Positions 21,511 to 33,529 of a DNA stretch of 64,000 nucleotides are shown one piece after another. Source of the stretch: Curvularia sp. ZM96 (Eukaryota > Ascomycota > Dothideomycetes > Pleosporales > Pleosporaceae); NCBI GenBank assembly GCA_022457065.1, contig JAJGBQ010000005.1, forward strand, positions 124,001 to 188,000, given 5' to 3'. The notes beneath the pieces were generated by a model. It was not told the origin of the DNA. It did no database searches and saw only the letters and a list, made by a program, of their open reading frames with translations. A program made the position numbers and the translations under genes. Every line of letters begins with the position of its first letter. Position 1 is the stretch's first letter.

Positions 21511-23527
21511 CTACACGATACACAACGTCTCCTCTTCGTCCAATTCAAACATCGACGTATCAACACGCCCCTCCACTTCCACTTTCACAAACGCAACCCG
21601 CTCGTATGTGTTGTCGTTTCCATCACACTTCTTCAACACCAAACACATGTATTTAGACCAATCGATAAGTTCTGAGTAATCCTGAAGCAGGACAACCGTC
21701 TTGAAGCACATTTCCGGCCCAAGTGCTTGTAGGGTATGAGGTCTTATGTCTGGATAGACGACAATCTCGACATTGAGACCATTCCAGGTAGGGTGTTTGG
21801 AAAAATGGCTGTCCCAGCTTCTCCGGGGTCCGTATGCGCATTGGAGCCATGGTTCCTGCACAGCTTGGGGCAAGCAGCGAGCGCGTAAGGTGATTGAGGC
21901 GGAGAGGAGTTCTCCAAATTCATCTGTGCCTGCTGGTTCGATTTGTGCAGCCGTGCAAGTAGCTAGTGGGGAGAAGTAGGTGCGGTCCCAGCCTAAGCCC
22001 CATCTCACGGGGCCGAAGACAGAGGCCCAAGACCACGACGGCGCGCGCCATTCTTTTAGTCCAGCTTTTTTCGCGTCATGGATCCATAGTAAGTCTGTTA
22101 TCAAACCCGTTTCCCACAAACCCGCTAGGTAGCGGCATTTTTTGTAGTTGGAAAAAATCTTGCTGACGCCTTGGAGAGCAGGAAAAACATCCTTTTCGTA
22201 GGTAAGACGTTGTCGACTGTATTGCTCAACAACGCCCCACCATAAGAACGGGTCCGATTTATACTTGGCTAGGGAGAACGCTCTGTTCAGCAAAGAAGGG
22301 TTGCATCTATCCTCAATACTGTGGAAACGTAGCATAGAGCACTCACAGTAGTTCTCGGTCCTGCATTCCCAAATGACTTCGGCATGCGTGAAGTGCAAAA
22401 TGCGCGGAGAAAGTAAACGTTCCTGTAGTGTCCATGCACGGCCGAGTAAGGGTGCATTGGTCCAAGACCATCTGAGGTACTTCATCTGTGGTCGAATGCA
22501 CAATTCCGACCTGGAACCTTTCCCGTCTGGATACGTGAGGCGGAAAAGCGGACGATCGGGAGTGTGACGGAAAAGGCCGCCTGATGCGTTTCGTGATGCC
22601 GTAGCAGCGAGTGTGATGTAGGCCCCAGAGTAGATTTGAGCCATTTTGCTTCCTTCACGGCGCCAATCCTCGACATCATCTTGAATAATGCATAACGAGT
22701 CAATCCAGAGATATTTCAGACCGAGACGATAGGTGAAGGAAACGGCATGCTGAAAATTAAGAGGAAGACGCTTCCACGAGATGCTCTGTTTGTGGTGTGG
22801 CAGATTCGATGTAGTCGTCCTTATGATATGATTTTTGCCCCAACAATGACTGAGACAGGCATAGGGTGCTGTTTCCCCGTTGGACTCAAACAGTGTGACA
22901 TTTTGTGGTCCTTGAATAAGGAGAACGCGAGACGGTAGAAGTGAAGTGGTGTGTTTACACGACCCATGTGTTACTTCACACTCGCGCAGCCACATCTTTG
23001 CGCGTCTGATTACATGGGCAGATCCAGAATATGAAGACACTTGGAGTTCCTGGGGCTGATGCGGAATTCTCCAAACATGATCGTGGACTTGGAAAAATCA
23101 GCATGGGCAGCGACGCAGTGGTATTTGAAAACGTACTGTGCGGAGAGTACACTTCGGAAATAGAATTGGAATGCGATCGAACCAGTATGCGTGACTGCGT
23201 CCTCATGAACTTTATTGGGAGAGGAGGTCGATCATCATCCTTTACATGGTATTGGAGCAATGATGTAATGCCGCATAGGACGATGCAACCAGCACAGCCT
23301 CCTTGTGCAGACGCCTCCAAGACTGGGAATTCAAGGTTTAAACCTTCGGGGGGCCACGAAAAGTTTCTGCATTGTCCACATGTCTCTGCTTTTGCATAGG
23401 CGTTCTTAATCAGACGGCGATTCGATGGGTCGTCTACGTTGCTGCCTATATCCCACCATGAAGGAGCTCTCCATGGCAGTGCAGCAGAATTCCAAGGCAG
23501 CGGCATGAAGTTCCTAATCAAGCACAA
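21511..23527 (-). CDS. HET-domain (heterokaryon incompatibility-type) protein
   Basis: HET domains occur in fungal non-self recognition proteins that trigger cell death when incompatible alleles meet. Exon 1 is 23527-23137; a 49-nt intron (donor 23136, acceptor ending 23088) leads to exon 2 at 23087-21511, giving 655 residues. The N-terminal 110 residues carry a Cys pattern (CGQC and GGCAGC) often seen ahead of HET domains. HET motifs are in order: APYACLSHCWG (from about 205), LKYLWIDSLCIIQDD with REGSKMAQIYSGA, then RAWTLQERLLSPRILHF. The C-terminal region has the usual LKEWRAPSWSWAS block. A second ATG seven codons downstream could be the start. Tail-to-tail with urease, 207 bp apart. Whether it functions in incompatibility cannot be told from sequence. 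Confidence 0.9.
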
Positions 23528-24466
23528 GCTCGCGTGTGATGTTAGAAGAATAGGACAGGCCTTTGATCAACGAGACTACGTCAAGGAACTGATTGGGGCC
23601 GAAATGGTTAGGCCAGAGCAATGAGAAGAATGCGCAAGTAGACAGAGCGAGTGGGGGAACAACAGGCAACACGGCGTTTCCCGTTTTGGGTAGTGTGTGT
23701 TACCTACCCTCAGCAAGCGGGAAGGCTCCCGTCCCTAGGCTTACACCATGCATGGTCGTCGCCACAACGGGAGTGTCTCTTCACTGCTACATGTTCTGTA
23801 GTGAGATCTTTGCGCATCCATAACAAGTGAAGTAACGCAGCATAATTTGTCTCATCGGAGGGTAGACGGTGTGTAAGCCTAACATCGACCAGGCAGCGCA
23901 AATACTACTAGTCGACCTGAGACTTCGCGGAAGACCGACATTGCAACTGTGCTGAGTGTGAATTAGCAGCAAAGGAGCAGGCAAATAACGATAAGATAAA
24001 GCTCCAAACATGACATTCTAGAAGTAGAGCTATAAGAGCTAGAGTTTCCCTAGTACATCCGCGCTACCGGAACCCTCCATGGCGTTGCAGCGCTTCGTTC
24101 ACTCATACTGTTCCACTCTTGTCCACTGATAAACCTGCGTCCGCTTCTGGTGCAGGACCCTTGCGCTTACGACTACGGCGCGCCTTCTTTACGGCAACTT
24201 CTTCTTTACGGCACGCCTCGCTTTCGCCTCTTCAACTTTTGATAAACGCACATGTACGAGATGGTAGTGCATTATTCGAACCACTATTTCTTATGCTAAT
24301 CTACCGAGAACTATTCTACTCTTCTAGCTCAATAACTTGTTTATCCCGTCTTCCTCGCACAAACCAATGATACGTATCTCTCTGCTCCAGAAAAAGAATT
24401 GTCCCAAATCCCCAAGCACTCAAACGCTTTTCCCAAGAGCACACCGGTATGATGACTTGAGCGCAA
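23528..24466. other. Intergenic, no gene recognised
   Basis: About 0.9 kb between the start of the HET gene and the stop of the next minus-strand gene. Only short frames without motifs; contains the HET gene promoter. Confidence 0.5.
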
Positions 24467-27303
24467 TCACTCCCCCCTCATACCCACCAACCCATACCTC
24501 TGCTCCTGCACCTCCGCCAACTCAGCCTTCTCCTTCTTACTCAACGGGCTTCCGCCCCGATCTCCCCCCAAAGTCCCCTGTCTCTTCCGCTTCGCCGGCG
24601 GCTCAAAGTCGCTCGTCGTGGGCTCGAGGACAGCGGAACCACTGAGCTCGGAATGCGTGTTCGCCCCGCCTAGGGCCTGGGCTAGCTCGGGCCCCATACC
24701 GGTGGTGTCGATGTGATGATCGAAACTACCGAGCTCTTCGCCGAGAGCACTAAAGAGTTGTCGCTCTAAGCGGGCGGTGCTGTCGGTGCTGGAGAGCGAC
24801 GCGTCGGACTTGTGGCTGGGCTTGAATGGAGAGGGCTTGGTGGTTTCCGGTGCTTCGTTGGTGTTCAAGTCGGGATCGATTGCGTCGACATCAATGATTT
24901 CTACTAGGTCGGGAATGGTCTTTCGATCGTGAGGAGTAAAAGGCTTGTGCCCTTTCAAAGTGGAACCCTGTCCTGCTCGAGACTCTGGGCTGGCAGCTTG
25001 TGTAGAATTCTGATCATGTCGAACAGCCTGGTCCAATACTTTCGGCGTATTAGAAGCCTGGTTCTCCTTTCGGCTCCTTGCGTTGATGCCGGATAGTCTA
25101 TGGGCTGAGCCAAGCCTGCTGAGCTCAGTTGCTGACAGTGGTGCCTCGTTTCGGTTCAAACAGCGTACGCTTGAGTGCGCTGAGGGCCAATCCCTCATTG
25201 GTAGATCTGAGACAGCTGTTGATTGCCTCTGAGCAAAATGATCTGGCGTCGGGATGATGTTGTAATGAGGAGACGGCGTCTGCAGTCGCAACTGTGAAGG
25301 GTCAATATCCTCATTTCGGGCTGAATTGTACAATCGATGTATGCCAGGCGTTGTATCTTTGTTTTGGTCTTGTGAATAATGTTTTTGTGACAACACCTTG
25401 TTTGAGACGTTCCGTAAAACGCTGTTGGAGTCGGGATATGATAGCTTACGAGCTAGTAATTCTGAAGAAGGGCGATTGATCAGTGGGGCGGCCGTGGCTT
25501 TTGACAGAAAGCAATTGTGAGAGGTCTTTTGGCCATGATCATGGTACAAAGCGCTGGGTGTCTGCGAAATCTCACGGTTATGCTTTGGTGGGCTTAGAGC
25601 GTCGATAATCTGTCCTAGCTGATCGTCCCGAAGTGTAACCACAACCTGCTTCTCTTGGCTTGTCGGATGATCATTCCATTCGCCACTCTTATTGCGTCTA
25701 TACTGTGACGTGTTGCCCATCCATGGGGGGACATTCGCGGATGGATGCGATGTGCTGATGTAACTGGGCGTAGAGTAATCGTAGGATGCAGATGTTTTTC
25801 TCTGTGTCGACCAATTCTCCATGCTGAAGTCATCGGCACCGTTACCAAGAGTAGTAAAGGCATCATCCCACGTACTCGTGTGACAACCATGGCCTATGGA
25901 ACTGGCAGACTGCTTGGGAAAGGGCGGGATGCGTGACAAGTGCGCGTTGGGATGCCGCTTGAGCTCAGCTTCGTGCAGTCTGCCAAACACGGGCTGTGTA
26001 TCCTGCGACGGCGGGGTCTGTATGGACGTTGTCTCTATAAAGGATGGCCACGAAGCTGCCAGGGCTGTCTGGGGGTAATGGTCATTTCGAGCAAAGGTAT
26101 CAGGAAGGTAAAGAGGATTCTGTATCGGCCAGGAGATCCCAGCCTGCTGGAGAATATCTGTCTTGTATTAGCATCGTGCAGCATAGATCTGTTATTTGAA
26201 ACACACCTTTTGGTGCATGCTGAAATGAGAAGCAAACCAGTTCATTGATAGGACCAAGGTTCAAATTGCCAGGACTGGGTGTCTTACTGACGAGTTGTTC
26301 TGACAACACCACTCGTATGCGCCCATATGGGTCACGGGCGTCCCAGATGTTGTTCATCAGTGTAAGACTATGGAAAGGAGGAAACTCTAGGGGCCGTCTT
26401 CTCTGACTCGAAGGGAGATTGTTGGAGGTGAGTGACCTCTTCTCGTGCGCTTTGCAATAGTCAGCTCCTCTCCAGACCCACACTCGCTTTGAGGCGACTC
26501 ACTGATTTCTTGAGGCCACTTTGAAGTAAGGTCAAAGAATCCATGGCTGGGTTGGTCAGTTGGTATCATCCTTGCCCAAGGGTAGATGCCATGGCTTACA
26601 ACACTCTGGTGTCACCGACAATGACTTGAACTACGAACACGATCTTTTGATTGCCTTTGCGTTGGGATTCGAGGAGCGCCGAGGCTTTCAAGACGGTACG
26701 CCACGAGTGGAGTGAGATACGGAATGGCGTCGCGGGCGGCAAGGAGCTGATGAAGCAGGTCAACGTAGGTAGTGGGCGCCCGTCTGTGACATGTTAGTGT
26801 AGTTCAACTCAAGATGAACTGAAAAGCAGCACAACTCACAGTCAGCTTGGGAGACAAAGCAAGCAGTTTTGAACTCTTGAATTGGAACATGAGAATCTTT
26901 GGGGAAGAGAATCACGTCCCAGTCGTCATAGCGCATGGTAGGCGTGTGATTGTAGCTGTTCAGATCCAAAAGAACAACGAGCAACTGGCAGTTGTGCTGA
27001 AGTTGATATGGGTGGGATGGGGAGAGGGAGCATGTTTGCAAACTGAGAGCAAATGGAGGGCGGGGAGAACCGAGGAATGCCATGGGAAGGTACGAGTGTA
27101 GGGGTTATAGTGATCACGTCGCGACTTACTTGCTGACGCTTCACATTCCTGACGTGATAGCCATGCCATGATGCCAGCCGAGGAGCAGTAGGCATATTGA
27201 TTTCGATTAGGTTGGATTCATGAGCTGGACAGTCGAAGGCCACCCTATTGGCAGATTGAAGACCAATATATCCAGCAATGTCCTTCTTTTCTAGAGTCGC
27301 CAT
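24467..27303 (-). CDS. Unrecognised six-exon fungal protein
   Basis: No named family recognised. Phase-consistent exons on the minus strand: 27303-27130, 26996-26840, 26783-26600, 26546-26503, 26449-26207 and 26157-24467, for about 830 residues. Residues 1-275 look like a folded, beta-rich domain (MRYDDWDVILFPKDSHVPIQ, LTCFISSLPPATPFRISLHSW, NQKIVFVVQVIVGDTRVF, HGFFDLTSKWPQEI, NNIWDARDPYGRIRVVLSEQL). The rest is Ser/Thr/Asn-rich and probably disordered, with VVVTLRDDQLGQIIDALSPPK as a likely short helix, and ends in a basic segment (PPAKRKRQG) resembling a nuclear localisation signal. The exon 2 acceptor could be at 26997 or 26985; both keep phase. Nuclear function is a guess. Confidence 0.7.
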
Positions 27304-28412
27304 CTAGAGACTAACCGAAGGCAGGAAAGGAACGCATATACAGCCGATGTGTGAGGCGCATGTCCAAAACAAGACAATGCATACGTCATGGCATTAAGAG
27401 CAAAATCACATTGGGGGGAAACTTCCTCCTTTTGTTACATGGGTATCTCGCTTTTGTGTTCATTCGCCAGACGCCTTGCTAAAAGACTATGATCCCATGT
27501 CCAAAAGTATTGTACACATACGTCAGTCAAATGACCTCTCAACGCCATGCTAAACCGTCAAACTTGATAGTATGCGCACAAAGCCGACGTGACCTTGGTG
27601 ATGAGCTAAAAAGGAACAGGGAGCTGCTGAAAGAAACTGTTTCGGTCGGTCGGTCGGTCGGTCGCGGTGGCATGAAGTAAGTGCAGTCGCCCAGGCAAAC
27701 TGAAGACCGGATGCTTCGCCGTTGTGTATCCCAGTCGCGGTCGAGGCAAGGTCGCTGCCTAGGTATCGCTTTGCGAGCCGACGAAGCCACTGTTGGCCAA
27801 AGACGAATAAGGTGGAGGACTGCGCAAAGCAACATCAGCAAAGCGTTGACTGTGTTGACAAGGCAACAAACCATAGACATGCCAGCCAGACTCTCAAGAC
27901 GCAGACCAACCGAAAAGAAACCCACACTAGGATGCACTAGGAACCAGAACGTTAGAGGAATCAATCAAAGAAGCAACCAAGTAACCAAGCAAGCACGCAA
28001 CCAAAACACGCAAAAAATAGAAGAATCGTGTGATTGGAATGATAGCCAATCCTGCTAGCCGCAGAGAGCAACTGGTAAAAGAAAGGCATTTGACAGAAAG
28101 CAGCACCCGACCCATGCATGACTAGCTACATCCCACAGATGCTCCCCGAAAGAAGAGTAGCACGCTCTGAAAGAAAAGTCCGAGTGGGAGAATGGATGGC
28201 CTGTTATACAAAGACTCCCCTCTATGGCCCTCCAGCAAGATGGTGTCGTCAGAAGAAGTCGAGAACTTTTAGAGAACCGCCCGTTATAGAACTAAAGACT
28301 AAATCGCTCGAAATCGTCATGCCGAGTCATGAAAGGGGTCGTTGCAGGAAAGCCAACGGGATTTAACCATGAATGAAGCGCCTTGCAAGCAATACAGAGG
28401 GAAAGAATGCGC
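27304..28412. other. Intergenic, with a (CGGT)5 tract
   Basis: About 1.1 kb upstream of the six-exon gene and downstream of the RRM gene. No gene recognised. A (CGGT)5 tract lies at 27643-27662. Confidence 0.5.
27643..27662 (+). repeat. (CGGT)5 microsatellite
   Basis: Five perfect CGGT units in non-coding DNA. Confidence 0.9.
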
Positions 28413-29943
28413 TTACTGTGGACAGAGTTAGCATTGCTAGGGAGCAAGGAGGGGGAGGGGTGGAAATCTGAGAAGCAGATCCTCCAGGCATGCTATTGCC
28501 TTACCTTCATCATAGGACCGTAACCGCCGCCGCCGCCATAGGGGTGTTGCGGAGGCATACCCATTCCTGGTCCGAAGGGGACGGGTGGAGGTGGTGCAGG
28601 GCGGTAGGGCGTGCCAGCTGGGCCGGAGTTGTTCTGGGAGCGGCCCCAGCTAAGACGAACACGAGAGTTGCCGATCGGGTAGCCCTGCATCTGGTTGATG
28701 GCCATTTCGGCAGCGTGGCGCTGTACAAACTGAACGAAACCGCATCCCTTGCCAGGAGGGATCTTGACGTATGTGATTTCGCCAAAACCTTGGAAGAAGG
28801 AGCGGAGCTCGTCCTCGGTGACGTAGCCGGACAGACCGCCAACGAAAACAGTTGTGTTGTTGGGGTCGGTGAACTGGTTCATGGGCTGGGGAGCGCCATA
28901 GTAGTTACCCATTGGCGGAGCACCCATGGAGTACATGCCCATGCCCGGGCCACCGGCACCTTGGGGCATACCCATGCCGCCGGGGCCACCTGGACCACCG
29001 CTCTTGTTCTTGGGCGTAGCAGTAGAGATACGCATGGGGCGGTTGCCGCAGTAGACGCCTTGCATCTCGGTCAGAGCCTTCTGCTGGTCTTCCTCGCTGG
29101 CGAAGCGGACGAATCCATAGCCGCGCGACATGCCGCTGATTGGGTCGGACATGATCTTGGCGGACTTGGTCGATGGGTACTTGTTCTGGAACAGCTGGAC
29201 GAGAACGAACTCGGTGACCTCAGGACCCAGGTCGCCGACGAAGATGCTGAATTCGGGGCCACGCTCATCGCGGCTGTGTTTGTTGTTAGCAATCATTGCA
29301 ATGGGTGTATGGGAAGGCGTGGGCAGGACTTGCCTCCTGTCAGCGAGACCGCCACCAGAGGCCCAGTTCAGCTTGAATGGACGGTTCGAGTTGGGGATGA
29401 GTTGTCCGTTGAGGTTGAGTGCCTTGGCGGCGGCGTCGGGGCTGGCAAAGTCGACAAAGCAATATCCGGCATTGCTGCTATGCGGTAGTTAGCCTGTAGT
29501 CTTCGCGTAACGGAATCCCGTGCTTACCCGGAAAACTTGTCGCGGATCATCTTGACGTTGACAGTCTCGCCCATGTTGTACCAGATGCTGCGGACAAAGT
29601 TCTCGTCGATCCAGGGCTCGAGTTCACCCATCCTGCGCGATTGTTAGCATTGTGCGTCATGGCCATTGGGGGGCGGTGCGAGCGTCGCCACTGTGTACAT
29701 GGGAGCGCACAAACGTGGGCAGGGCGCGCATGCATCGACTCACCAGAGAGTTGTCTTGCCAGCACCTTGGCCTTGACCATCGCCGCCGGCGCTGCCTGGA
29801 GGGCCCATGTTGCCCTGGGGAGGGAAGCCGTTGCCGGAGGTGTCCATGGGCTGGCCCATGTCGCCGGGCTGTGGGGTTGGGTTGTTCATGTCGCCCTGGG
29901 GCGGGCCCTGGAACTGGTCGCCGTAACCGTTGTTGAAAGACAT
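28413..29943 (-). CDS. Three-RRM RNA-binding protein, Csx1/Nam8/TIA-1 type
   Basis: RNA-binding regulator with the architecture of fission yeast Csx1 and budding yeast Nam8/Ngr1 (mRNA stability or splicing). Exons on the minus strand: 29943-29744, 29632-29528, 29474(or 29477)-29334, 29273-28505, and a last exon supplying only the stop codon at 28415-28413; about 405 residues. RRM1 has KTTLWMGELEPW and NAGYCFVDFA; RRM2 has FSIFVGDLGPEV and SRGYGFVRFA; RRM3 has TTVFVGGLSGYV and GKGCGFVQFV. Gly/Pro/Met-rich linkers flank them. Intron 3 starts with GC (GCAAGT) rather than GT. Intron 4 (28416-28504, with a CTAAC branch site and CACAG acceptor) lies directly before TAA; if it is retained, three residues are added before another stop. 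Exon 3 has a TAGCAG tandem acceptor. Confidence 0.93.
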
Positions 29944-30043
29944 GCTGGATAGATCAAGCGGGGTAATCGATTGAACTAGCGGAGGTGGGGAGTAGGGTGG
30001 GCGCTCTAATTATGATGGAGATGTGTAAGAGAGGTTTATATGC

Positions 30044-30179
30044 CTGCGCGCGAAAAGCAATTGTTAGCGTCGGTGAATGGGCGGGTAATCTATCAGGCAG
30101 CGGGAGCAAGGTGAGGGTAGGGTAAGGGCAGGAGCAAGAATAGGGAGCTGGAGCAAACGAGCGGGGGGCGCAGACTTAC
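30044..30179 (-). other. Probable 5' UTR intron of the RRM gene
   Basis: On the minus strand a GTAAGT donor at 30179 is followed by GCTAACAATTG (branch site) and a pyrimidine-rich GCGCGCAG acceptor ending at 30044, about 100 bp upstream of the ATG at 29943. 5' UTR introns are common in fungal RNA-binding protein genes. Needs RNA evidence. Confidence 0.5.
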
Positions 30180-31209
30180 CACTGTAGGAGGAAGTGCTTC
30201 AGTGGCAGCTGAGGAAGCGTAGCCGGCAAAGGTGCAGAGGGTGCGCTGATGACGGGTTCAGGCGCAAAGGCTGCTCGGCCAAGGAATGAGCCCAGTAAGC
30301 TAGGAGACACTCGGAACAAACGGCGACAGGAACTCCGGATTGCGCGCCTGGGACAGGACTCGGGCAGGCGAGGGCAGTGAAAGAGTGACCGTGAGGAGGC
30401 TCGAATGCAATCTAGGTGGACAGTCAGCAGGATGGCCCAAGGCGGTGGATGACATGGGTTGGGCGGGGAGGCGTCAGGTCACGACACCACCCTCAGCAGC
30501 ACCACGACCATGCACGTCGGGCGTGGCTGTGGTGAGGGCGACGGCGAGGCCATTGGGCGTGCAAGCGTACCCTCCGCCGAGCAGACAGCAGCGCTGGATG
30601 CGAGGCAGCCAAGTCCGTGCAGGCGGCGACGTCAGCGGGCAGCGGTGGGCAAATGAAGAACAGCACGGGCGCTGGCGGAGGGGATGGCAATTGATTGTGC
30701 GCGTTCTGCAGCGAGTATGCAATGCCAAGGCGAGAGATGAAAATTGTGCGCGCCGGGGATACGTACCGCAAAGACTCAAGGACACGGGCGGGAGGGGCGC
30801 AGAGGAGAAAAGGATGGAATCCAAACACCAGAACACAAGGGAAGCAGAAGAAGAGGCGACAGAGGGTGCGGGTGGTTGCGAGGGTGGTGAGAAAAGAGGT
30901 CGGTGGGTGGGGTAGAAGACAGAGGGCAGGGCAGGCAGATGATGTGCTGCCGAGAGAATCCGCTAACTCGACGGCGCTCGGTAGCGACGCGCAGCACGAA
31001 GCTGGGGAGGGGAACGGCTTGGGCGGACACAAGCTTTGGAGATCGATACAAGGATCTCCTGTGCGTCAACTGCTGCCTCTCTTTGGCCTGGCCTGGTCCC
31101 ACCCCTGGCCTGGATGACTTGCAGCTGGCGAGCGGGGCTCGGTGTTGGATACTACACTACTGCTACTACTTCGCACATACTACACCATACCACATCCATA
31201 CGTCCACGT

Positions 31210-31240
31210 CCATCCATCCATCCACCCATCCACCCGTCCA
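31210..31240 (+). repeat. Imperfect CATC/CACC microsatellite
   Basis: A run of CCATCCATCCATCCACCCATCC-like tetranucleotides in non-coding DNA, giving His/Pro/Ser strings in all forward frames. Confidence 0.8.
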
Positions 31241-31650
31241 CCTGGCCTCTCTCTGCGCTTGGCCTGCTACCACGGGATCCAGTCGCTGCACCGCCATTTC
31301 ACCCCCACGAATCACACGCCCGGAACCTCGCCTCCATTCGCTGCCACCCGTCTCACCGCCCGCCCAGCCTTCACCTAGGGCTGCACCTCTCCCTCCTTAC
31401 TCATCCACCCACCCACCGGTGCCAGTGGGCCCGTCCAGCCCGCCCATCTCTGTGTAGCCAACACGCAGCTCCGCCATGTCTAATCCGCTGGTCCCCCTCG
31501 CCAGGGCCCTTGCCCCATCCCAGGGTTCCGGTACGCCATTCTACACATCACCATTTCATATCCATACGACATACACACGCACGAGAACAGGTTGGATTCC
31601 GTAATTCATATCGCCATTCTCAGCTCGCCACTACGCATCGCTCTACCTCC

Positions 31651-32258
31651 CTACACAGCCGTAGGCGCCTTCTCCGGGATGCCAGCAGCAGCCTTGGCCT
31701 CGCCCAGCTGCTCCCGCCCCTCTGCAAACACCTTGTCAAAGTCATACTCGTACCACCGAATGTCCGGGTTCAGCCCGGCAAACTTCCACTCGCCGTCAAT
31801 CTTCTTGTACCAGTGCGTGTTGAAGCTGTGCGCGTGGCCCTTGACCGCAACCGTCGCCCGCGACTCATCCGTGTATCGCTGGTGAGGCACCCGCAGCTGG
31901 TGGTACCCCGTAATCTCGTCCTCGGCCGTCTTCTCCCACCGTGTGCCCCCGATAAAGTGCTGTGTCTTGAGCAGCGGGTTGCCCAGCACTGCAGGATCCG
32001 ACGCCATCGCCACAAACTCGTCGGCCGGCATCGCCTCCCACATCTTGTCCAGGAACGACCGGTAGTCGATCTTCAGCGTCGGCGCAATGCACTTGCGCAG
32101 GCGATCCCAGTCCTTGCTGTCGTAGCTGTCTGCCCACTCGTAGCATGCCGCCTGGCAGCCCATGACATCTGCGAACTCGTTAGTCATGGTCATCACACCC
32201 CGTCCATCTCACGTGACGCACCCTCAAAGGTAGGCTGGAGTTTGTTCTTCTCAAACAT
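31651..32258 (-). CDS. SCD1: Scytalone dehydratase (DHN-melanin pathway)
   Basis: Cofactor-free dehydratase converting scytalone to 1,3,8-trihydroxynaphthalene and vermelone to 1,8-DHN. Exons 32258-32222 and 32168-31651 join in phase to 184 residues; the true N-terminus is MFEKNKLQPTFEDVMGCQAACYEWADSYDSKDW, so the in-frame ATG within the intron is not the start. Expected pocket residues are visible: the Tyr and Asp of YEWADSYDSKDW, the two His in KTQHFIGGTRWE and RVPHQRY, and Ser/Asn in HSFNTHW. WYEYDFDKVF near the end is the typical C-terminal lid. Length and motifs are intact, so the gene should be active. No other melanin-pathway gene is in the window; in Pleosporales this gene usually stands away from the PKS cluster. 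Confidence 0.96.
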
Positions 32259-33529
32259 GGTGACTTTTGATGACGGTTGAATTGCTTTGTGATGAGAGAG
32301 ATGGAAGTGAACTCTCTTGTTTGATGCTGCGGTTATATCTGCCTAAGCTTTGCACCGTGGTGGTTTTATACATCCCTTGCTTAATACTCTTCCACTACTA
32401 TTCCTAGCATCAACTGCTGCAACTCGACTTCGGGTCCCCGCCCAACGGGGCCCGCTCAACGCTGCCGACGCCGTATCTTGCGACGGGGCCGGGAGCATGT
32501 TCCAAACCGAAGACCCTCTGTTTCAACTCGAGCCGAAAAACATGGCTACACTTGACAGTCCATTCGAGCGGAGAAGCCTCTGCAGCGTTGTACGGTAGTG
32601 CCTGTCGCGGACCCCTCACGGAGAAAATCGACGCACGGACCACTACTTACGCCTTCCGATGGTGCGCCGTAACCTCTAACCTCCTCAGCTCTCATACTAC
32701 ACTATACTCTTCCTATTCGCTCTTGGACGCTTTGCAACTCCATGAGATTCTCTCCTCGCTATTCCACATCTCAGAGATCCGCAAAACTTGATCCAGTCTC
32801 TCGACTACAGCTTGATTACAACGCCTCACTACGCGTCGCACCCCAGCACTTACTACGTGCATCGCCGTCATGATACGCACACTGCCTCTACTGCCTCTGA
32901 CCACAGCATACAAGCTCTCTGGTCAAATCCGCCTACCTTGATATACAATCAAAGCAGCAGACACAACTGCCTTGGCACCATGGTTTTTGGCCCCCACCCA
33001 GCATGAATCGCGCGCGAGCGGCAGCTCAAGACGATTCAGCGCAGATGGGCCTTCTACAACTTCTGAAGGTATCTATCGTCGACACGCTTTAGTGTTTCGG
33101 GTCGTGCCGTGACTATTGACCCTACATACATACCACTTATCACACGTTGTAGTATGACCAGATCTTTGGTGTTCAGACCCGGCCGTAACAAGATGACACG
33201 GCCGCGCCGCACCAGCGGGGCTGCGGCTAAGATGCACAGCACATTTATTAACTTTCAGCCTGATCATGGGCATTCTATCCTTCTTGTGTCCACTTCGTTG
33301 CGCATTACTTGTCGCCTCTGTCACAGTCTAAACCCTCAGATACTGGCTTCCCAATCGCTGTTTTGAACCTAGTCTCCGGCAGCCCTGGTGCACGTAGAGC
33401 AGTCTCCAGGATCACTCAACCAACCTCTTTCCCCTACACACAAGACAACTCTTGTTTACAAGACGGGAGGAGAACGCCCATGTAAGATTGCGCTACAGTT
33501 CGCTGTACTGCAGCTGTTTAGCAGTAGTT
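32259..33529. other. Intergenic between divergent genes
   Basis: About 1.3 kb between the divergent scytalone dehydratase and NACHT-ankyrin genes. A TATATC element lies about 75 bp upstream of the scytalone dehydratase ATG (minus-strand side). No gene recognised. Confidence 0.5.

Larger units (their letters stand above)
29944..31650. other. Upstream region of the RRM gene and 3' flank of scytalone dehydratase
   Basis: About 1.7 kb, GC-rich. A likely 5' UTR intron of the RRM gene lies at 30044-30179. Long forward frames (for example 30340-30915 and 31036-32280) are GC-driven shadows; the last one runs antisense across scytalone dehydratase. A CATC-type microsatellite lies near 31210-31240. 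Confidence 0.5.

Noticed and set aside
28490..29488. Forward frame of 332 codons
   Set aside because: It is the complement of the RRM gene, whose three RNP motif sets are unmistakable on the minus strand.
30340..30915. Forward frame of 191 codons
   Set aside because: Arg/Gly/Glu-rich translation in the GC-rich region upstream of the RRM gene; no motif.
31036..32280. Long forward frame of 414 codons
   Set aside because: It runs antisense through scytalone dehydratase and its translation is low-complexity His/Pro/Arg, as expected from GC-rich DNA.
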